NCBI GenBank assembly: GCA_905250115.1 | Contig: CAJNOI010000207.1 | Coordinates: 81,422-145,421 of the forward strand | DNA: 64,000 bases | From: Adineta steineri | Taxonomy: Eukaryota > Rotifera > Eurotatoria > Adinetida > Adinetidae | Direction of reading: 5' to 3' | Shown here: piece by piece, positions 56,204 through 64,000 of the stretch | Numbering within the stretch: position 1 is the stretch's first letter | Layout of the letters: the number at the start of each line of letters is the position of its first letter | Position numbers and translations under genes: made by a program | The notes under the pieces: generated by a model | What the model was told of the DNA's origin: nothing | Database searches by the model: none | The model's input: only the letters and a program-made list of their open reading frames with translations

Positions 56204-59200
56204 ACAACGTAGTTAAGTATATGTTATGAGTGATGTTCATGAAAAATATAAAGTTCTTTTATAAAAAAAACTGTTTTTAAACGATGTGCACTGTTTTAAC
56301 TGATGTTTCTCTACTTAAAAAATGTATCACCGCGTATGGTTTTTTTGAGTAAACTTATAGATTATAACTCAAAGAAACGTATTAATAATCGAAAAATTGT
56401 ATTTCTTTACAGAAAACAGTGTTATATGCTCTCAATTAGAAACTAGCCTTAGTTTTCTATTTCAGTATATTTCATTAGAGAAGATAATGAGGCTATATTG
56501 ATTTACGGGGAAAAAATATTATAAATAAAGTAATATTCGACATAATCAATAAAAAACAATAGAATATGTGTTTATCTCTGTTATCACCACCGTTTTTTTT
56601 CTGTATTTCGTGGCATTTAAAAAATTCTTTAAAAGGACAATTTAATTAAAAAGAGAATACTTTCAAGGCGAATATGTCTGTTCATACTTTTTTCTTTTGT
56701 TAATATCTTGATGGTGACGAATTTAATCCACTAAATAGTTAAATAAATAACAACAACATAGTGTAGTTATAGATGTATCATTTTTTGTTGAACAAAGAAA
56801 ACTGTTAGAAAACGTATGGCGCTTTTTTCTCTGGAATGAATAATTATTAAACTAAAGAGAAAGAGTGTTGTAGAAAAAGAAAAGAAAAAGAATAGTGATA
56901 ACGGGTCGTCAAACATTCATAAAATATTTTAGAAAGTAAAGAAGTACAACATGTTTTGCCTAATATTTTACTTATCATTATTTTCTATTTGTAACTCTAT
57001 TCTTATTGCTAAAGTACAGGATTATATAATAGTTGGTGATATGTATAATAGTTTATTCGATGTGACACAAGATCAATGCATATGTGAAATGATAAAAGTA
57101 AATGATACAATATCTGCTTTAAATTATTTTTCTACAAATCAAACTTGTCAACTATTTCGTTCAAATATTAGTACAGTTTATATTGAATTTTATTCCAATT
57201 CTACTTTTGTATTTCTCAATCAATCGTCAATATCAATATTAAATATTCGAGAATATCGTAAGTTTATTTCAGATATGACTATCAGGTTTTCATTTAGTAA
57301 TACTGCGAAAATATCATAGCTTCTTATAGACTAAAATTCCAATAATTTGAATGAATTTGAGATTTATGCTTTTTTAATTCTAAAAAAACTTGCTGATATG
57401 AATGATATTTTCCACTGATTTTAATTTGAGGGGTTCGCTAATCGTTAGTATCTGTTGTCAGAATGGGGTTATCCACAAAAAATGAACTAGATTAGTAGAC
57501 CGAGAAGTGCTAGACTCTTCTCAAAGCCTTATTCAATGTTCTTGTCTCATTTTAACCATATTTTTTAAACAGAACCAAGTACGTCATCATCAACACCGAC
57601 AACAACTGCTATTTCAACATCAACAACAAGTGGTGAGTGTGGGAATAAATACTTAATGCTTACATCAGATGTTAAAAAGAGAAATAGTTTCACGAGATTT
57701 AAAAATATGGTGTTTAGTACTTCGAATCATCTCAAACCCGAATAAATAAGATGAGTTTATTGGGTAGGAAACTTCTCTAAATGAAAAAATCATAGCTTAA
57801 GTTAATGAATAGAGAATATTTTAACTACTCCATATCGAAAATATATTTTGATCAACTCGCTATTGGTTTCTTTCGTTTTGGTATTAGATTAAGTTTAAAA
57901 CAGAGTCAAGTTAAATTTTTGAGAAATAACATTATGAAGAGTCATCACAGTAGACAAAGAATGTAAAATGAAACAAACAGACTTTCAATTCTGTATAGCC
58001 ATTTTTTTAAGTTGATTAGAAGATTGTATGATACACTACATAGAATGGAGCAAGAGATTATTTCAGTTAGACTTGAATAATATCAAAAATTATTCAAAAA
58101 ACCACTACGCGATTCTGTCCAGCGCTTTAATGCTAACTGAGGTAAGACTATGTAAATCCTACAGAATTCGAAGATGACTTTTTGTCTCTAAACCATTTAA
58201 AATACTAAAAATAATTTTTTTTTTCATAGCCTTCAGTTTATTTCTTAATCAAACTACTTACGCAGCTGGCGCAAAGTCATGGTCAGTATCAATCATCGAT
58301 GTGAATAACGATAACAAATCTGATATTATTGTTGCTAACTATAATTCGAACAATGTCGGTGTTCTTCTGAACACAGGCAATGGCACATTTAGTAATCAAA
58401 CTGCTTACTCAGTTGGCACTAACCCAGCATCAGTAGCAGTCGTTGACGTCAATAGCGACAGTAAACCTGATATTATTGTTGCAAACTCTGGTTCGAACAG
58501 CGTTGATGTTCTTCTCAACATAGGCAATGGCACCTTTCATGCTCAAACTACTTACTCAGTTGACACAGATCCATGGTCAACAGCAGTCGTCGACGTCAAT
58601 AGCGACGGTAAACCCGATATTATGGTTGCAAACTATGTTTCCAATACCGTCAGCGTTCTTCTCAACGCAGGCAATGGCACCTTTCATGCTCAAACTACTT
58701 ACCCAGTTGGCACAGGTCCTTGGTCAGTATCAGTCGTCGACGTGAATAATGACAATAAACCTGATATTATCGTTGCAAACTTTGGCTCAAATAGTGTCGG
58801 TATTCTTCTTAACACAGGCAATGGTACCTTTAATGCTCAAACTATTTACTCGGTTACCTCTGGTCCAGTATCAGTAGCAGTCGTCGATGTGAATAACGAC
58901 AATAAATCTGATATTATTGTTGCAAACTATGATTCGAATACTGTCGGTGTTCTTTTCAACACAGGCAATGGCATATTTAATGCTCAAACTACTTACTCAG
59001 TTGGTATTAACCCAGTATCAGTAGCAGTGGCTGACGTGAATAACGATAATAAACCTGATATTATGGTTGCAAACTTTGGTTCGAACAACATCGGTGTTCT
59101 TCTCAACGCAGGCAATGGTACCTTTAATGCTCAAACAACTTACTCAGTTGGCACTAACCCAATATCAGTAGAAGTCGTCGATATGAATAGCGATAATAAA

Positions 59201-59352
59201 CTTGATATTACTTATGCAAACTCTGGTTCGAACAACGTCGGTATTCTCTTGAATTCTTAACGTTTATTGATGGTTAACTTTTATTTACTTGTTAACACTT
59301 TACTACTCTACTAAAAACATTACGCTTATATAACATTGTACAATGCGAATAG
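56204..59352. repeat. Duplicated FG-GAP gene unit, copy 2
   Basis: Homologous to 51488-54225 in direct orientation, starting ATTAAAACAACGTAGTTAAGT. It is longer, partly from extra upstream sequence (56240-56600) and two extra FG-GAP repeats. Confidence 0.8.
56951..59260 (+). CDS. Secreted FG-GAP/VCBS-repeat protein, copy 2
   Basis: Paralogue of the gene at 51956. Exons 56951-57257, 57573-57632 and 58230-59260 give 465 aa with the same intron phases (both phase 1). The signal peptide and small Cys domain are nearly identical to copy 1 (QCICEMIKVNDTISALNYF). The Ser/Thr linker exon is only 20 codons, against 62. The repeat exon has seven FG-GAP units instead of five; some have altered loops (DVNSDSKPD, DMNSDNKLD). 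The shared gene structure proves duplication, and the differences are confined to repeat tracts. An in-frame GTG at 58301 is not a real start; coding continues from exon 1. Function as for copy 1. Confidence 0.85.
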
Positions 59353-60169
59353 AGACTTGCAATGCAAGATATTTTGGCAACCTGTACCCTGTCCTTTAAA
59401 TTAATAAAAAAAAATTTTTCTATGTTGATTAAGATTTTCCTTTTTTTCACTATATTATAATTATATAAGGTAATACGTAAGGTTTATTATTGAGTGTGGG
59501 TGGGTGTAGGTATTATATTAACCTTACTCGAACACCCACACCCATCTTAAAAATAATTTGTTTTAATATGCATATCGATTATTTTAGACGTCTAAAGATC
59601 GGAGAGATGTGTTTCATATCAATTTAACGACATTTTTTCGTCGTGAATATTCAAAATATAGCAAACATATGATTAAAATTAACTAACGATAGAACAATTA
59701 TTTATAGATCTAAATTACACAATGTAAATAGAAGCAATCATTTAGATAATGATGGTCGTAAAAGTCTTGTCTTCTTTAAATACAGCTCATAATAACTTAA
59801 GTATACTATAGTCAATATTATACTGGCGAATATGAGAATTAAATCTTGATATAATCGTGATAATTATTTGAACTACTTTGAACAATGATCAGGTTCATTG
59901 GAGACATCAATGTCATTTTTTTTGTTTTTTATTCTATGCTCAATAAAATTCGATGTCTTCATAGACTATTCCAAATCTATACCCATTTTGATTTATGAAC
60001 TAACAGCTTAATGTGATGTTTTAATAAATCTTTAAGCATTCACAAAACATTGAATTTTATCTTGATCATATTATTCTCTCTTTTTGTTTAAATTGTAAAA
60101 GAAAAATGTCATTGAGCGAACAATTACAGATATTAATCGATTAGTGTCAAGATGTATTCATTCAATGAA
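59353..60169. other. Intergenic with telomere-like hairpin
   Basis: GAGTGTGGGTGGGTGT (from 59493) faces ACACCCACACCCA (to 59546). No gene is supported. Confidence 0.55.
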
Positions 60170-60910
60170 TCAGTAGTCTGTTGATAAAGTACCCGCACCC
60201 ACACCAAAACCTACACCTTTTGGACCGAATAAACGTTGATAACAATCTTAAACAATACAGAAAAAATAAGTATATTCTAGAAAATATCAATTATTTAAAA
60301 TCTAACTATTATCATAAAGATTGCCATCATGTTCTGAAAAATTAGCACCATTAATACTTTTTTTACAATTAGCACATCTGTAACATAATTTATGAAATGA
60401 CTAAATAAACAATTAATAAATTAAAATGTATAGAAGACAATATTGATTTTACTTGTCCAATAGCTTTAACTTCTTCAGCAAAATAAACAGGTTTTGAACA
60501 TCGTGGACAAATATTACCTTTTGGTTTTTGATTTGTTGAACTAGCTGATGAAGTTTGACTTGTTGATGATGATTGATTTGTTGATTGCACTATTGATGCA
60601 CCGTGACCTACAATGCCTTGTGCCAATGTTTTTTCGTCATTCTATTGATAAAAAAGAGTCAAAAATATGAAACAATCATCAAATCATGCTCTAGAAAAAA
60701 ACGCGTCTAGTACACTATCATTAAATTAACATATGCAATTCGTTCTATTGATACTAACAAATGAATCGACAGAATTTTTATTATTCGTTGATTGTTCGAC
60801 GAGTGGAGTCTAAAATATAAAAATGTTTAAGATAAGATGAACATACATTTTTTTCTTCTTCTTACTTGACCGGCAAGTTTACCCAATACGTGAGAAGGAA
60901 ACGACGACAT
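60170..60910 (-). CDS. LIM-domain protein, CRP/MLP-like
   Basis: Five to six small exons from ATG 60910 (MSSFPSHVLGKLAGQ) to stop 60170. After a low-complexity Ser/Thr/Gln linker (STNQSSSTSQTSSASSTNQK) comes one LIM domain: NICPRCSKPVYFAEEVKAIG, then SFHKLCYRCANCKKSI and a last pair ending NNCYQRLFGPKGVGFGVGAG. The spacing C-x2-C-x17-H-x2-C-x2-C-x2-C and the FGPKG-GFG-GAG tail are those of CRP/muscle LIM proteins, which bind zinc and scaffold actin and alpha-actinin. The tail's Gly-rich GVGAG is coding although its DNA (CCCGCACCCACACC) resembles the telomere-like repeats. About 150 aa; longer N-terminal linker than typical CRPs. Confidence 0.88.
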
Positions 60911-61851
60911 GAATACAATACTAAACAAAATCAAAATATTCTTTTTTACTATAACAGAATTTTTATATTATTAAAATACAGGCAAACAAACTAAACAATA
61001 TGAGTGACAATAGCCGAGAGTGTAATCTTTCAACGAGAAGGTGAAAAAATAAACCAAGATAAAAATCAGAAGAGACAAAGAATTGTATTTGTTTATGATA
61101 GATAAGACTACTTGTATTCAACATATTTTACCATATACGAATGCAACTATACACAACCGAAAAAATAGATATGGGTATAGAATGAATGTACAATCAAAAT
61201 TTTACTAAAGCCAAAATAATTCTATTAACTTTAAGATTATAATAAATGATATAACATCAAAGTAAAATTACTTTAGATAATGTTTGCTTCGAAAATTAGG
61301 ATAAAAAATTTTAATTGTTATTATTTAGTATAAATCCGATTATTACTATATATACAGTAAGTCGAAAAATTATTCGTCTACGAGATTATCTATCGGATGC
61401 ATTTAGCATCAGAATTTCATATATGATAATTGATAAAAAGTTTCGTTGGATCAGTTTTCATAAGTAGAGAGGCAAGAACAGTAATCGCGTACTTGTTTTT
61501 TGAATGAATCATTTATATAAGCAATTGTTTTATCTTTTCATTTATTTCATAGTATTACTTTAAGTAGATTATAAAGATTAAATTTACTTTTCGAATCTTT
61601 CTTTTAAAAATGACAATTTAAAATTTTACTTTTGAATAAAAACAGCAGTTTCTTTTCAATCTATTAAGTAAATATTTAATTTAAACGACTATAACATACG
61701 TATTGTATGAAAACATTGGCAAATAAAAAGAATTGACAACGTCAGTCTTTCAATATAAATATATACTCAACAAAAACTAAGAAGTAAGATACTTTATTCA
61801 AATATCTAAGTACAAATTTATTGCTAATCATAGTTATTATCAATAAAAATT
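60911..61851. other. Intergenic, divergent between LIM and pentapeptide genes
   Basis: AT-rich, no gene or clear promoter motif recognised. Confidence 0.5.
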
Positions 61852-64000
61852 ATGCCTCCATATCGACGTTTTCGACTTAATCTTCATCGTCACACACAAA
61901 CTATACTTAAAAATAAATCTAATCAAAAATTTACAAAATCATGGTTAATATGGGTTAAACTAAGTTTATCTGCTTCTGTTCCGTTGATGATTGCAATATT
62001 TACTATTGTTTCTTATGTTCAACAAATGCAAATTAATGAACATAATCGTCAACAAGATGAAGAATTAGCGAATGCTACACGTGAAAAAGATATATCAATA
62101 GCGAATTTAACACGTATACAAGATCATATGATTGCAAATATAACACGTTATCATGATCTTGAAATTGCTAATTTAACACAAATTAAAGATTGGGAAATAG
62201 CAATGGCTAATTTAAATATTGCTAATGAAACTAAAATGCAAGATCGTCAAATTGCAGAAGATAATCGAAAAGAAGATCGTATACAACAACAGGATTTACA
62301 TTATGAAACACTCTATTCTAAATATATTGATGATATTTCTACAATTCTTTACAAAGAACCGCATAATCAAACAACATTTACTAATGAAGAAAAAAAAATG
62401 CTTTATATACGTCGAAAGACTCTTATAACTCTAAGAACAATTGATAGTGAACGACGAAGTCAATTATTTGTATTTCTTTATGAAAATAATTTATTACCTG
62501 ATCAATCATCTCCATTAACAACAATATCATTAATGGGAGCTGATTTAAGAAATATAACAATCAAAAGTCCATTAACTGGTTCATATGAATTTAATTCCTT
62601 AACTTTACAATCTCTCAATTTAATGAATGCCGTATTTAGTGATTGTAGATTTCGTGGTGGAACAAATTTTAGTGGTTCAATTCTTACTAATGTACAATTT
62701 ATTGGTGCAGTTTTCGAAGATAATTTAGATGCATATAAAGTTAAACTTATAAATGCATCGTTTACAGATTGTATTTTTAAAAAGAAAATTATTATTGAAG
62801 ATTCAGATTTAAGATATGCAAAATTTATTCGATCAAATTTTGAACAATTATCATTTGCATCGATTAATTTTACTAATGGATCATTTATTAATTGTAAATT
62901 TTCTGGTGAAACAAATTTTAAAAAATCAATTATGAATGGAATTACGTTTACAAATTCCGAATTTGAAACTAATAAACAAAATGAATTTGATCATGTATCG
63001 TTAGATTATTCATATTTTAATAATATGTCGTTAGCAAATACTACGTTTCAATATTCAAATCTATCATATACAGATTTAAGTAATACACATTTAGGTAATG
63101 TACAATTTACTTCAAAAATTTTACTTATTAATTCAATTTTTTACAATACAAATTTTACTGAAGTAAATTTCACTCATGTAAATCTTTCTGGTGCAAGAAT
63201 TAATATGAGTTATTTTCAAGATTCACAACTTTATAATGTTATTCTACCAAATGGTACTTGGTTGATTAATCATGATAATCTATTGAAAAATGGAAATGCA
63301 GAAAAATATGTAAGTATCATACATCATTTTATCGGGATTCCCAAATTTCGCCAATTGACGAAAGCTCAGTGCACTTACGCCAACATACTTATAGGGAATT
63401 CGCCAGTGTTATTATGTGATCGCATATGTATAAAAATAGCTCCTGGTAACTAGCGGCGGCGCCAGGATTCTTGACTAGGGTGGGCTCAGGCCTAATAAAT
63501 TTCAAACAGGGTGGGCTCGGATAGAATATCATTGATTTTTTAAGGTCTGAAAAACATTTTAGGGTAGGCTGAGCCCACCCTTGGCGCCGTCACTACTAGT
63601 AACTAAATTGAGGCATTTAGACTATGATATTAGGTTAATTTATCGCATGTATTTTACACTAATCTTGTATTATCACAGTTGGCGAAGGGACTGTAAACCA
63701 TTTTTTTATCTTGTAGTGTTGGTGGCCTTTTAAGGAAAACATTCTAACGCAATGGAAAGAAGAAATTGATGCACCAATTTTATATCATCATAATATAACT
63801 CAATTAGATTCGACAAATTCATCTATAGGGAATTGTTCATTTGCATGTACGGATAGACATTTATGTTCAATGAGACAATTAATAGAACTTAAACAATTTA
63901 TATTATTTATTGATAGTAATGAATTGGAATATACTGTATCGGCATATTTTGGAAGCAATAATGAATGTGAACAAGGTCTAATTAGTATATGGATTGTATC
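61852..64000 (+). CDS. Membrane-anchored pentapeptide-repeat protein (partial at window end)
   Basis: Exon 1 runs 61852-63309 (486 codons); after a 407-bp intron, exon 2 starts at 63717 (CWWPFKENILTQWKEEI) and continues past the window. An N-terminal basic tail precedes a TM helix (LSLSASVPLMIAIFTIVSYV, about 35-55). Next are four 11-residue repeats, residues 72-115 (LANATREKDIS, IANLTRIQDHM, IANITRYHDLE, IANLTQIKDWE), a hendecad coiled coil with an N-x-T site in each. From about residue 210 a pentapeptide-repeat region follows (ADLRN, LMNAVFSDCRF, NFSGSILTNVQF, LSYTDLSNTHL), forming a right-handed beta-helix. Reading straight through the intron gives a false C terminus of 533 aa. Type II topology is likely; function unknown. 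Confidence 0.82.
63451..63595. mobile_element. 145-bp hAT MITE inside the pentapeptide gene intron
   Basis: Terminal repeats TAGCGGCGGCGCCA (left) and TAGTGACGGCGCCA (right, reversed), flanked by CTGGTAAC (63443-63450) and CTAGTAAC (63596-63603), a 7-of-8 target duplication. Subterminal GGGTGGGCTC / GAGCCCACCC also pair. It is GC-richer than its surroundings and has no coding capacity. Confidence 0.85.

Noticed and set aside
60190..60222. CCCGCACCCACACC stretch as another telomere-like repeat
   Set aside because: It encodes the conserved GVGAG tail of the LIM protein on the minus strand.
1..64000. CRISPR arrays, tRNA or rRNA genes
   Set aside because: No regularly spaced direct repeats with unique spacers were found, and no cloverleaf or rRNA signature was recognised by reading.

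Overview
The window reads as an AT-rich, intron-containing metazoan nuclear genome and fits a bdelloid rotifer best. Most introns are short (about 45-100 bp, GT-AG). Recognisable animal genes (lipin, SLC13 transporter, rhodopsin-like GPCR, nuclear receptor, PGGHG-type GH65 glucosidase, START and LIM proteins) alternate with bacterial- or fungal-looking genes, lineage-style gene families (F-box, LRR, FG-GAP, pentapeptide) and many small non-autonomous transposons. Short GGGTGT-type repeats resemble the TGTGGG telomere repeat reported for bdelloids. The taxonomic call is inference; no rRNA, tRNA, CRISPR array or prokaryotic operon was seen.

Layout. 2.0-2.9 kb: hAT-like element holding a GGAGTC minisatellite. 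3.1-6.8 kb (-): lipin phosphatidate phosphatase, 11 exons. 7.5-9.9 kb (+): SLC13 sodium/di- or tricarboxylate transporter. 11.0-11.3 kb: palindromic element with 10-bp flanking repeats. 11.5-12.7 kb (+): F-box protein. 13.5-14.4 kb (+): LRR gene with one repeat per exon and no visible 5' end. 15 kb (-): small secreted Cys-rich peptide. 16.4-17.4 kb (-): arrestin-domain protein. 18.3-19.4 kb (-): GPCR. 20.9-21.8 kb: fold-back element beside a hAT-like MITE with an internal minisatellite. 23.3-24.5 kb (+): nuclear receptor. 25.4-28.1 kb (-): degenerate J domain + ankyrin repeats + ART/PARP-like C terminus.

29.2-30.5 kb: two fold-back elements, one around a telomere-like array. 31.1-32.6 kb (+): condensation-type acyltransferase. 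32.8-33.6 kb: internally deleted pogo/Tigger transposon. 33.9-35.1 kb (+): deoxyribosyltransferase-like + NUDIX fusion. 38 kb (+): secreted V8/trypsin-like protease. 41.9 kb (+): secreted alpha/beta hydrolase. 43.2-46.3 kb (-): membrane-anchored GH65 glucosidase. 47.0-47.6 kb (-): GXWXG/DUF4334-like protein. 48.9-49.6 kb (+): START protein. 52-54 kb and 57-59 kb (+): tandemly duplicated secreted FG-GAP genes, separated by a 1.4-kb element with terminal inverted repeats. 60.2-60.9 kb (-): LIM protein. 61.9 kb to the end (+): membrane-anchored pentapeptide-repeat protein with a hAT MITE in its intron; it runs off the window.

The genes do not form one obvious pathway. Two themes stand out: a 31-48 kb stretch with four candidate horizontally acquired enzymes among animal genes, and at least eleven short inverted-repeat elements, several carrying a private minisatellite. 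The strongest novelty candidates are the J-ANK-ART-like fusion, the duplicated FG-GAP pair with unequal repeat number, and the MITE-borne minisatellites.
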